This document shows, in pieces, positions 38,435 to 45,942 of a stretch of DNA of 56,353 nt; the first letter of the stretch is position 1, and each line of letters opens with the position of its first letter. Both the position numbers and the translations under genes were made by a program. This stretch comes from an uncultured Bacteroidales bacterium. Its GTDB lineage: Bacteria > Bacteroidota > Bacteroidia > Bacteroidales > F082. Below the pieces are notes generated by a model. The model did no database searches and was not told the DNA's origin. It saw only the letters and a list, made by a program, of their open reading frames with translations. The DNA lies in assembly GCA_946184615.1 (NCBI GenBank), contig CAMHFN010000017.1, positions 1 through 56,353 on the forward strand, read 5' to 3'.

Positions 38435-39304
38435 ATGATCTACTTGATTCTCGCCATCGTTCTTTCAACCGCCGTTTTCGTGGTGATGCGAATCTTCGGA
38501 CGGTTCAACCTCGACAACCATCAAGCGTTGACTTGGAATTATGCCACTTCAGCATGTATCGGATTCGCCATGAGTGTTTCCAAGGACACTTGGGTATCAC
38601 CGACGACCCAGCCTTGGTTTAGTCTCACCTTACTCCTGGGATTTTGGTTTATCCTCACCTACGTACTGATCGTTGAATCCAGCCAACGATCCGGTGTTAC
38701 CATCACCTCCCTGTCAAGCAAACTGTCGGTGGTCATCCCTACCCTATTCGGCATCCTCTTCCTTAAGGAGACATTAGGGCTGATGGCCGGCATCGGCATT
38801 GTGCTGGCCTTGGTAGCCCTGTTTCTTGTGGTGGGCGGCAAAGACAAAGGAAAAACAAAAGGCGAAAAAAGGACCCTCATCCTGCTACTACCCATCTTTA
38901 TTTTCTTCAGCACTGGTGTTGGCGACATCATGATGAAGATGACCGAACAGAAAAACACCTCAGGCGACATGATTCCCATGATCGCCTTCATCTATTTCAT
39001 TTCCTTCCTGTTCGGCGTAATACTGGTAGCCTATGACCTCATCAAAAAGAAATCAAAATGGCAATGGAAAAGTGCGCTCGGCGGATTGGCATTAGGCACT
39101 GTCAACTTCTTTTCCACTTGCTGCATCTATCAGGCCATGCGCGTGTTCGACAACGTAGTCATGTTCCCCGTTTATAACATTGGGGTAGTTTGTCTATCTG
39201 CCTTGGTGGGTTGGCTCATGTTCAAAGAGAAGCTCACCTGGAAGAACTATCTCGGCCTTGTGATTGCCATTATCGCAGTCATCTTAATTACGGTGAAACT
39301 ATGA
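38435..39304 (+). CDS. DMT-superfamily (EamA-type) membrane transporter
   Basis: This 289-aa, highly hydrophobic protein has about ten membrane helices in two EamA-like halves (first half ends near 130 with the KDKGKTKGEK cytoplasmic loop; second half about 145-289). Motifs such as SSKLSVVIPTLFGILFLKE and VYNIGVVCLSALVGWLMFKEKLTWKNYLG match the conserved ends of EamA domains. Such carriers export metabolites or amino acids; the substrate cannot be read from sequence. It overlaps the yigZ start by 4 nt (ATGA). The start codon is only 7 nt after the -7 box. Confidence 0.85.
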   Translation: MIYLILAIVLSTAVFVVMRIFGRFNLDNHQALTWNYATSACIGFAMSVSKDTWVSPTTQPWFSLTLLLGFWFILTYVLIVESSQRSGVTITSLSSKLSVVIPTLFGILFLKETLGLMAGIGIVLALVALFLVVGGKDKGKTKGEKRTLILLLPIFIFFSTGVGDIMMKMTEQKNTSGDMIPMIAFIYFISFLFGVILVAYDLIKKKSKWQWKSALGGLALGTVNFFSTCCIYQAMRVFDNVVMFPVYNIGVVCLSALVGWLMFKEKLTWKNYLGLVIAIIAVILITVKL

Positions 39305-39915
39305 TGTTCGACGACACCTATAAAATGCTTTCAGCTCCTGGAGAAGGACTTTACAAGGAGAAGGGCAGCAAGTTCATTGCCTCCGCCTTCACTGTGACCA
39401 GCGAGGAAGAGGTAAAACAGGCGTTGGCAGAGGTGAAAAAGAGTTACTATGATGCCCGACATCATTGTTACGCATACATGATTGGTCCCGACAAAGCTTG
39501 TTTCCGCTCCTCTGACGACGGTGAGCCTTCCGGTACCGCTGGCAAACCCATTCTTAACCAGATACTCTCGAAGGATGTCACCAACGTATGCGTTATCGTG
39601 GTGCGTTACTTCGGAGGCATTAAGCTCGGAGTAAGCGGGCTGATCAACGCTTATAAAACAGCAGCTCGGGAAGCGTTGGACCATGCCACCATCATCGAGA
39701 AAACCATCGACGAAGTGTATAGCCTCGAGTTTCCTTATCCTCTTATGAACGACGTGATGCGAGTCATGAAAGAGGAAGGGCTGGAGCAGCAAAACCCACG
39801 CTTTGAAATGGACTGTTATCTAGAGTTTTCAACAAGAAAAACTGAAGCCGACAGGATTGTAACTAAATTCAAAAATATTTTCGGTCTTACCGTAAAATAT
39901 ATTAAAACATTGTAA
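39301..39915 (+). CDS. YigZ/IMPACT family protein
   Basis: This 204-aa protein has the UPF0029 IMPACT N-terminal domain: KEKGSKFIASAFTVTSEEEVKQ, YYDARHHCYAYMIG, SSDDGEPSGTAGKPIL, VTNVCVIVVRYFGGIKLGVSGLINAYKTAA. A ferredoxin-like C-terminal domain (DUF1949) follows. Eukaryotic IMPACT modulates translation control; the bacterial function is not firmly known. The start at 39301 overlaps the DMT stop (ATGA) and gives the normal length; the longer frame into the DMT gene is an artefact. It is followed by the dnaA leader. Confidence 0.93.
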   Translation: MMFDDTYKMLSAPGEGLYKEKGSKFIASAFTVTSEEEVKQALAEVKKSYYDARHHCYAYMIGPDKACFRSSDDGEPSGTAGKPILNQILSKDVTNVCVIVVRYFGGIKLGVSGLINAYKTAAREALDHATIIEKTIDEVYSLEFPYPLMNDVMRVMKEEGLEQQNPRFEMDCYLEFSTRKTEADRIVTKFKNIFGLTVKYIKTL

Positions 39916-39924
39916 ATCAATACG

Positions 39925-40074
39925 TTACGATTTAAATAATTTATTTCAACAAAAAACTCTCGTAATTTAGATTGAAAAAAGTATAAAATCAATAGTAAAA
40001 AAAATTTTTTATTAACTTTTTTCATTAGATATTTGCAGTCCGATTTACGAGTGAAAAAACACGCTATTTTACGA
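39925..40074. repeat. Four TTACGA hexamers around the dnaA promoter
   Basis: TTACGA occurs at 39925-39930, 40045-40050 and 40069-40074 (the last touching the dnaA ATG), and inverted (TCGTAA) at 39960-39965, in a 158-bp AT-rich gap (39916-40073). The gap has no DnaA box of the TTATCCACA type and no clear ORF. A near-consensus -7 (GATATTTG, 40027-40034) lies between copies. Confidence 0.5.
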
Positions 40075-41495
40075 TGCTGAAAAGCCATAATGAAATATGG
40101 AGGAAGTGTCTTGAAATCATCAAGGACAACACCTCGGAGCAAGCTTACGCTACGTGGTTTGCCCCCATTGTACCCATCGGTTTCGCGAACAACGTGTTGA
40201 CCATCCAAGTACCGAGTCAGTTTTTCTACGAGTGGCTGGAAGAGCATTACCTAGACCTGCTGAAGAAGACCATCAAGCGTGTGTTGGGCATGGAGGGGAA
40301 GCTGGAGTACAGCATTGTCATGGACGGTGGCGACCCCACCTACAAAGTTGTAATGCCTGGAACCAACCGTGACGATGTGAAGAACAACACGCTGGGTCGT
40401 CCTGCCCCAGAAAGCCTTATGGCCATGCCTGTCAACCCCTTTATCTTCCCAGGTTTGAAGAAGATGGAAATTGACTCGCAACTCAACGAGAATTATTCAT
40501 TCGACAACTTCATCGAAGGGGATTGCAACCGATTGGCACGTTCTGCAGGTTTGGCCATCGCCGAGAACCCGGGCAAAACTGCTTTCAATCCTTTATTAAT
40601 ATATAGCCAAACTGGATTGGGCAAGACCCACCTCTGTCATGCCATTGGACTCCATGTGAAGCACAAGTTCCCAGAAAAAACCGTGCTTTACGTACAAGCC
40701 GAGCAGTTCATCAACCAATTTGTGAACGCCTCCAAGAACCAGAACTTGAACGACTTCGTGCATTTCTACCAGATGATCGACGTGTTGCTCATCGACGACA
40801 TCCAATTTCTGGCCAAGAAGACGAAGACCCAGGAGACGTTCTTCCATATCTTCAACTACCTGCATCAGAACGGCAAGCAGTTGGTTTTGACTAGTGACAA
40901 GTTGCCCGTCGACTTGCAGGATATGGAGCCCAGGCTGCTTTCTCGATTCAAGTGGGGACTCACTGCTGACCTTCAGATGCCTGACGCGGCCACCCGCAAC
41001 GCCATCTTGAAGAACAAGCTCTACAACAACGGCATCGTGTTGCCCGACGAGATCATCGACTATATCGCTACGAGCGTGCGCACCAACATCCGCGAGTTGG
41101 AAGGCGTGCTCATCTCCTTGGTAGCCCAGTCCTCGCTCAATAAGAAAGCTGTCACCATCGAGCTCGCCCAAGAAATCATCGAGCGTTTCATCCGTAACTC
41201 GGTGAGGGAAGTCTCAGTGGAATATATCATGAACGTGGTATGCGACTACTTCTCCTTGCCCATCGAGATCCTCTCACAGAACACCCGCAAGCATGAAGTG
41301 GTACAAGCCCGCCAGGTGGTCATGTACTTCGCCAAGAAATATTCCAACTGCAGCTTGACTGTCATCGGCCAGCAATGTGGCGGCAAGGACCACGCCACCG
41401 TACATCACGCCTGCAAGACCGTGTCGGACCGTTTGGACACCGACAAACAGTTCAGGACCATGCTGGCTGAAATCGAAAAGAAAATCCTTATCTAA
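40074..41495 (+). CDS. dnaA: Chromosomal replication initiator DnaA
   Basis: This 473-aa protein has domain I at about 1-85 (MLKSHNEIWRKCLEIIKDN), a short linker, an AAA+ domain (about 140-350; Walker A GQTGLGKTH-like YSQTGLGKTHLCHA at about 178, Walker B DVLLIDDIQFL, sensor region LLSRFKWGLTADLQMPD) and the domain IV DNA-binding signature CGGKDHATVHHACKTV. It unwinds the replication origin. The gene is followed after 3 nt by the RsmI paralogue. The ATG is preceded by the repeated TTACGA hexamers, which suggest regulation. Confidence 0.97.
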   Translation: MLKSHNEIWRKCLEIIKDNTSEQAYATWFAPIVPIGFANNVLTIQVPSQFFYEWLEEHYLDLLKKTIKRVLGMEGKLEYSIVMDGGDPTYKVVMPGTNRDDVKNNTLGRPAPESLMAMPVNPFIFPGLKKMEIDSQLNENYSFDNFIEGDCNRLARSAGLAIAENPGKTAFNPLLIYSQTGLGKTHLCHAIGLHVKHKFPEKTVLYVQAEQFINQFVNASKNQNLNDFVHFYQMIDVLLIDDIQFLAKKTKTQETFFHIFNYLHQNGKQLVLTSDKLPVDLQDMEPRLLSRFKWGLTADLQMPDAATRNAILKNKLYNNGIVLPDEIIDYIATSVRTNIRELEGVLISLVAQSSLNKKAVTIELAQEIIERFIRNSVREVSVEYIMNVVCDYFSLPIEILSQNTRKHEVVQARQVVMYFAKKYSNCSLTVIGQQCGGKDHATVHHACKTVSDRLDTDKQFRTMLAEIEKKILI

Positions 41496-41498
41496 TCC

Positions 41499-42212
41499 AT
41501 GGTTTTCGGAACACTTTATCTGGTACCCAACCTCTTGGGTGCGACCAAGGCCGAGCAGGTGATTCCTGCTGGCACCCTCGACATTGTGAAACGTTTGAAG
41601 CACTTCGTCGTGGAGAACACCCGCACCTCACGCCGAGTGTTAAGCCGCATTGGCATGGACAGCGCCATTGACGAGATCGAGTTCATCGAACTCGACAAGC
41701 ACAATGCCCGCAATCTCGACTTAATGGAGCACCTCGGCCCCTGCCTCAACGGCGAAGATATGGGCCTGATGTCGGAGGCCGGCACCCCCTGCGTAGCCGA
41801 CCCTGGCGCTTTGGTGGTCGACTTGGCACACTCCGCTGGCATCAAAGTGGTCCCGTTGGTAGGACCCAATGCCATGATTCTGGCTCTGATGGCTTCGGGG
41901 TTCAACGGACAGGCCTTCGCCTTCCACGGCTACCTGCCCATCAAGAGTCCCGAACGACAAAACGCCATCAAGAACTTGGAACGACGCTCCATGAGCAACA
42001 ACGAGACCGAGCTCTTCATCGAAACTCCTTTTAGGAACAATGCCATGCTCGCTGATTTATGCAAGAACCTCCACCCTTCCACCCGAGTATGTGTGGCCTG
42101 CAACCTCACCTGCGAAGACGAGCTCATCATCAGCCAAGACGTGGCGGAATGGAAAAAATTCAAGGGAGATTTGAACAAGAAACCGGCGGTGTTTCTGATT
42201 TATAGAAGTTAG
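41499..42212 (+). CDS. SAM-dependent methyltransferase, RsmI-like tetrapyrrole-methylase fold
   Basis: This 237-aa protein starts VFGTLYLVPNLLG and contains MGLMSEAGTPCVADPGALVVDLAHSAGIKVVPLVGPNAMILALMASGFNGQAFAFHGYLP, as in RsmI (which 2'-O-methylates C1402 of 16S rRNA). It is a paralogue type common in Bacteroidota that diverges in the N-terminal TPIGN motif (PNLLG here), so the exact RNA target is uncertain. It lies 3 nt after dnaA. The last codons and stop are inside heptamer array D. Confidence 0.85.
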   Translation: MVFGTLYLVPNLLGATKAEQVIPAGTLDIVKRLKHFVVENTRTSRRVLSRIGMDSAIDEIEFIELDKHNARNLDLMEHLGPCLNGEDMGLMSEAGTPCVADPGALVVDLAHSAGIKVVPLVGPNAMILALMASGFNGQAFAFHGYLPIKSPERQNAIKNLERRSMSNNETELFIETPFRNNAMLADLCKNLHPSTRVCVACNLTCEDELIISQDVAEWKKFKGDLNKKPAVFLIYRS

Positions 42213-42231
42213 AAGACAGAAGACAGAAGCC
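42204..42231. repeat. Heptameric tandem array D (4 units)
   Basis: AGAAGTT, AGAAGAC, AGAAGAC, AGAAGCC: strict 7-nt phase. It bridges the convergent ends of the RsmI-like gene (the first unit covers its last codons) and queE. It has no hairpin potential, so no terminator is visible here. Confidence 0.65.
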
Positions 42232-42821
42232 TAACGGATGTTGAGGACGCGATGGGTTTGGAGGGAGAGGCGCCAGCCGGGATGGTTCAACACCGCTTCC
42301 ACACAGGCTTTCGTATTGGATTCACGTTGGGATTCATTATCTGAGAAACAAGGCTGAAGGAAACGGTATTGGGCGATGATATCATCGTATTGTTTCAGGT
42401 CTTGGCCCAAGTAAACCACTTTCAACTCATCGCATTGTTTCAACAGGCAAGGTTCGGCATCTCCCCCGATAAAACCCGTTTTGGGCGAACAGGTCACCCA
42501 GTCGATATTGGTGGGTAAGGGACGGGTACCGTTGGTCTCGATAGCGATGTATTTACAAGTTTTGATTCTCAGTTCCGCCACAAAAGCCTCATCAATGAAC
42601 AGCGACGGTTCGCCACCAGTCAGGACGACCAGCGGGGCGTTAGGATATTTGTTGATTTCACCGATGATGGCTCGTGCGCTCATCAACACCCCTGTTTGAT
42701 GTTGGGTATCGCAAAAGGCACAATGCAAGTTGCATCCACTGAAGCGCACGAAGACAGCAGGCGTTCCCGTATGGAAACCTTCGCCTTGAAGGGAACAAAA
42801 GATTTCATTGATCCTAAACAT
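42231..42821 (-). CDS. queE: 7-carboxy-7-deazaguanine synthase
   Basis: This 196-aa radical-SAM enzyme has the motif CNLHCAFCDTQH (CX3CX2C, binding 4Fe-4S) and GGEPSLFIDEAF. It converts 6-carboxytetrahydropterin to CDG in preQ0 (queuosine/archaeosine) biosynthesis. It is the last gene of the queF-queC-queD-queE run, all minus. The protein is slightly shorter than E. coli QueE and lacks its insert, as in other Bacteroidota. Confidence 0.95.
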   Translation of the reverse strand: MFRINEIFCSLQGEGFHTGTPAVFVRFSGCNLHCAFCDTQHQTGVLMSARAIIGEINKYPNAPLVVLTGGEPSLFIDEAFVAELRIKTCKYIAIETNGTRPLPTNIDWVTCSPKTGFIGGDAEPCLLKQCDELKVVYLGQDLKQYDDIIAQYRFLQPCFSDNESQRESNTKACVEAVLNHPGWRLSLQTHRVLNIR

Positions 42822-42836
42822 GGTCGGGTTGGTCAG

Positions 42837-43190
42837 CTAGTCAAAGTTTTGCGGGGCGTCGTCCTTAATATAGGAAGCCTTGTTATCCCGCGACTCCCAA
42901 ACATCGGCGCGGTAGCAGTTCGGCACGGTATCGACAATCCACTTGGCCAGATTCTCGGCGGTTGGATTGAAATCGAGCACTTCGTTGATGTTGGTATGAT
43001 CGATCTTGCCATGAATCATCTTCTTGATCAAGGTGAAGTCGCACACCATGCCATTGCTGTCGAGTTGCTCGGCACGGCAATACACATTGATCTTCCAGTT
43101 GTGGCCATGCAGGTTCTCGCATTTGCTCTCGTAATCGAGATAAAGCTGATGGCAAGCGGAAATCTCAAGAGTTTTTCTGACGTAATACAT
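42837..43190 (-). CDS. queD: 6-carboxy-5,6,7,8-tetrahydropterin synthase
   Basis: This 117-aa PTPS-family enzyme shows the zinc and catalytic motifs ISACHQLYLDYESKCENLHGHNWKI (Cys for catalysis, His ligands), MVCDFTLIKKMIHGKIDHTNIN, and the conserved NPTAEN. It makes CPH4 from dihydroneopterin triphosphate. It is 15 nt before queE and is preceded by heptamer array E directly upstream of the ATG. Confidence 0.95.
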   Translation of the reverse strand: MYYVRKTLEISACHQLYLDYESKCENLHGHNWKINVYCRAEQLDSNGMVCDFTLIKKMIHGKIDHTNINEVLDFNPTAENLAKWIVDTVPNCYRADVWESRDNKASYIKDDAPQNFD

Positions 43191-43191
43191 G

Positions 43192-43240
43192 GGAGTTAAG
43201 AGTTAAAAGTGAAAAGTTAATAGTTTTCCGTTTTCCGTTT
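43192..43240. repeat. Heptameric tandem array E (7 units)
   Basis: GGAGTTA, AGAGTTA, AAAGTGA, AAAGTTA, ATAGTTT, TCCGTTT, TCCGTTT on plus, in unbroken phase. It makes up the whole 49-bp gap between queC and queD. The unit changes from the AGTT type to the CCGTT type without losing register. Confidence 0.7.
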
Positions 43241-43890
43241 CATTCATATTCTGTGGTGTCAACGATGCCAGCATCTTTCAGGGCTTGAATGCGTTCACGG
43301 CAGGTGCCGCATTTGCCGCAGTGTTTTTCGCCACCTTTGTAGCAGGAATAGGTCTCGCTGTAGTCCAAACCCAGGGCCTTGCCGTGTTCGGCGATTTCTT
43401 TCTTGCTGAGATTAGTATAAGGAGCATATACAGTTATATGGTCATACGTTCCATTCGACATCGCTTCCGACATGGCATTGACAAAGCTCGGACGGCAGTC
43501 GGGATAGATGGAGTGGTCGCCGGCGTGGTTGGCAATCATCACCCGTTTCAGTCCGTTGCTCTCCGCAATACCAGCCGCGATGGCCAGCATGATGCCGTTG
43601 CGGAAGGGCACTACCGTTGACTTCATGTTCTCGTCATCGTAGTTGCCTTCAGGGATGTCGGCAGCGGTCATCAGCAACGCACTCTTGAAATAGCGGTGCA
43701 TGAATTCCAGCGGCACCACGATATGTTTGATGCCCAAGCGCTGGCAGTGCGTGATGGCACAGACACGCTCACGTCCATTCTGGGTGGACCCATAGTCAAA
43801 GGTGATGGCAAAGGCGATTTCGTCCTTGAACTCGTAAAGCATGGTGGTCGAGTCCATGCCGCCGGAGATGATGATGACGGAGTCTTTCAT
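43240..43890 (-). CDS. queC: 7-cyano-7-deazaguanine synthase
   Basis: This 216-aa protein has the PP-loop IISGGMDSTTMLYEF and the C-terminal zinc cluster CYKGGEKHCGKCGTCRER (four Cys). It converts CDG with ammonia and two ATP to preQ0. The family's FRNGIMLAIAAGIAES and ANHAGDHSIYPDCR segments are intact. Heptamer arrays flank it on both sides. Confidence 0.96.
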   Translation of the reverse strand: MKDSVIIISGGMDSTTMLYEFKDEIAFAITFDYGSTQNGRERVCAITHCQRLGIKHIVVPLEFMHRYFKSALLMTAADIPEGNYDDENMKSTVVPFRNGIMLAIAAGIAESNGLKRVMIANHAGDHSIYPDCRPSFVNAMSEAMSNGTYDHITVYAPYTNLSKKEIAEHGKALGLDYSETYSCYKGGEKHCGKCGTCRERIQALKDAGIVDTTEYE

Positions 43891-43891
43891 G

Positions 43892-43926
43892 GGAGTGGAG
43901 AGTGGAGAGTGGAAAGTGGAAAGTTA
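43892..43926. repeat. Heptameric tandem array F (5 units)
   Basis: GGAGTGG, AGAGTGG, AGAGTGG, AAAGTGG, AAAGTTA on plus, in phase, making up the gap between the queF stop and queC ATG. On the coding strand it forms a C/T-rich leader (ACTTTCC, ACTCTCC) directly before the ATG. Confidence 0.7.
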
Positions 43927-44394
43927 TTCATTATGGAAACAAGCTAAGAGACGTTGTTTGACCAGATCCTGATGGTCGGCGTCGCCATAATTGGCGAAGG
44001 GCTTGATAGAGATGCCGCCACGGGGGTTGAACAGACCGATGACCTCCAGGTATTTGGGATCCATTAGCTTGACGAGGTCCTTCATGATGATGTTCACGCA
44101 ATCCTCGTGGAAGTCGCCATGGTTGCGGAAGCTGAAGAGATAGAGCTTGAGGCTCTTGCTCTCCACCATCAGGGTGCGCGGGATATAATTAATAATAATG
44201 TGTCCGAAGTCAGGCTGACCCGTCTTGGGGCACAGTGAGGTAAACTCTGGGCAGTCGAGGGTCACCAGATAATCGTTCTCCGGGTGCTTGTTCACGAAAG
44301 TCTCGAGCACCTCTGGAGTATAGTCATAGCTATACTGGGTGTTTTGGTTTCCCAGTAGCGTTACGCCTTTCAGTTCTTGTTCGTTTCTGGACAT
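43924..44394 (-). CDS. queF: NADPH-dependent 7-cyano-7-deazaguanine reductase
   Basis: This 156-aa enzyme is of the short (YkvM) type with [19 protein letters not shown] (catalytic Cys and the Asp six residues later) and [24 protein letters not shown]. It reduces preQ0 to preQ1, the step towards queuosine. It leads the que run; the LRR-protein gene lies 17 bp upstream on the same strand, so queFCDE may depend on that transcript. No preQ1-type riboswitch is visible in front. Confidence 0.96.
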   Translation of the reverse strand: MSRNEQELKGVTLLGNQNTQYSYDYTPEVLETFVNKHPENDYLVTLDCPEFTSLCPKTGQPDFGHIIINYIPRTLMVESKSLKLYLFSFRNHGDFHEDCVNIIMKDLVKLMDPKYLEVIGLFNPRGGISIKPFANYGDADHQDLVKQRLLACFHNE

Positions 44395-44410
44395 GGGTTT
44401 GTGAGTATGA

Positions 44411-45874
44411 TTATTTCGTCAGCACCACCCGTTTCGTGGCGATGCCTGAAATGGTTTCGATTTGTATGAGGTAGATGCCCGCCTCGTGATTGCTCAAGTC
44501 ATATTCGAACACATTACCGTCGGCTTGGCTGTCGTAGACCTGTTGGCCGAGGGTGTTAAAGATGCTGACATGACGGAGGTCGGAGGCTTCGACCTTCACG
44601 TTGCCGGTGGTGGGGTTGGGATAGACGGGAACGGCCTGTTCATCATCTTCCGTAAGGCTAGCACAGTCATCCAAAAAAGAAATATAGTGATCATGCCATG
44701 CTGAGGTCTCATAAGCTGAAACACAGCCACAAGGAACGGTTAATGTAACACCCGGAACACCATAAAAGGTCATGTCTTCCAAGGTTGGAGGTGTCTCAGC
44801 TAACGACACAATGGAATCAAACCTACACTCAAAGAATGCGCCTTGCTTTATCGTTGTAACGGAATTGCCAATGGATAACAAGCTATCCAATCCAGCACAA
44901 TCCTCAAAAGCAAATGCTCCTATTACTATCACAGAATTCGGAATGAACAATTCGCCAGCAAAGCCATAACACGATGAAAAAGCATAATTACCAATCGTGG
45001 AGACTGAACCACCCATGGTCAAGCCATCAAACCCAACACAATACTTAAAAGCCCCTTGTCCTATATCTGTCACTGAATTAGGAATAACCAGATTACCAGT
45101 AAAACCACAATTATTATAAAAAGCATGATTTCCTATCGAAACAACTGAACTGCCTATGGTTAACGAGCCATCAAAACCTGAACACTCATAAAAAGCACCT
45201 TCTCCGATTGTCGTAACGGAGTCACCTATGGTTAATGAGCCTTTGAATCCAGAGCAATGAGCAAAAGCATAATCATCTATCGTTGTAACAGAGTTGCCTA
45301 ATGTTAGCGTATCAAATCCATAACAATCAGAAAACGCATGATCTCCTATAGTTGTTACAGAATTGCCAATAATTAATGGCCCATTGAATCTATAACAAAA
45401 ACCGAAAGCATCATTACCTATCGTTGTAACTAAATCGCCTATGACCAATGAACCGTTGAATCCGGAACAACCTCTAAAAGCTTCGTTCTTAATTGTTGAA
45501 ACAGACTCGTCTAAACTCAATGAACCATTAAAACCCTTGCAGCCATAGAAAGCAGCTCTTCCAATTGTTGTAACAAACTTGCCTATAGTCAACGAACCAT
45601 TGAATCCGGCACAATCATAAAAAGCAAAATCATCTATTTTAGTCACACGATAACTGGTTTCTGCAAATGTTACCGAATCTGGAATAACAAGCATTCCAGA
45701 AGCATTAGGGCCATCCACATGGCCTGTAACAGTCACAGTTAAACCATCATCATTGACAGAGTAATTCAAGTTACCAACAGTAAAACTTTGCGCAAATCCT
45801 TTTCCGCTAATACTCAGTAAGAAAAAGAGCAAAACAGCATACAACGATCTTATTGTCTGGAAAAACTTGTTCAT
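44411..45874 (-). CDS. BspA-like leucine-rich-repeat surface protein with type IX sorting domain
   Basis: This 487-aa protein has a signal peptide ([29 protein letters not shown]), a short adaptor and about 12 tandem LRR_5 repeats of 23-24 residues (about 72-352; pattern SVTTIGxxAFxxCxGFxGSLTI, encoded at 44819-45661). A divergent repeat follows and then a T9SS type A CTD (about 415-487; [38 protein letters not shown]). Repeats of this kind mediate adhesion in BspA. Start 45874 gives a clean signal peptide; an upstream ATG exists at 45922. The repeat region is more AT-rich than its neighbours, suggesting recent expansion or transfer. Confidence 0.9.
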   Translation of the reverse strand: MNKFFQTIRSLYAVLLFFLLSISGKGFAQSFTVGNLNYSVNDDGLTVTVTGHVDGPNASGMLVIPDSVTFAETSYRVTKIDDFAFYDCAGFNGSLTIGKFVTTIGRAAFYGCKGFNGSLSLDESVSTIKNEAFRGCSGFNGSLVIGDLVTTIGNDAFGFCYRFNGPLIIGNSVTTIGDHAFSDCYGFDTLTLGNSVTTIDDYAFAHCSGFKGSLTIGDSVTTIGEGAFYECSGFDGSLTIGSSVVSIGNHAFYNNCGFTGNLVIPNSVTDIGQGAFKYCVGFDGLTMGGSVSTIGNYAFSSCYGFAGELFIPNSVIVIGAFAFEDCAGLDSLLSIGNSVTTIKQGAFFECRFDSIVSLAETPPTLEDMTFYGVPGVTLTVPCGCVSAYETSAWHDHYISFLDDCASLTEDDEQAVPVYPNPTTGNVKVEASDLRHVSIFNTLGQQVYDSQADGNVFEYDLSNHEAGIYLIQIETISGIATKRVVLTK

Positions 45875-45911
45875 ATTAATTTTTATATTAGTCAGTCTTT
45901 TTATCATATTG

Positions 45912-45919
45912 CAAAAATA
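45912..45919 (-). promoter_or_regulatory. -7 promoter element of the LRR-protein gene
   Basis: TATTTTTG on the minus strand (TAnnTTTG), 37 nt before the ATG at 45874. It supports that start over 45922, which would lie upstream of the box. Confidence 0.6.
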
Positions 45920-45942
45920 CACTTTTTCACAAGATTATGAAA

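Noticed and set aside
39916..40073. oriC with DnaA boxes next to dnaA
   Set aside because: AT-rich, but no TTATCCACA-like 9-mers found; only the TTACGA hexamers. Origin not supported here.
43192..43926. CRISPR array
   Set aside because: The repeats are 7-bp, contiguous and without spacers; no cas genes in the window.
44395..44410. preQ1 riboswitch in front of queF
   Set aside because: Only 16 bp separate queF from the LRR gene, and nothing resembles the preQ1-I pseudoknot.
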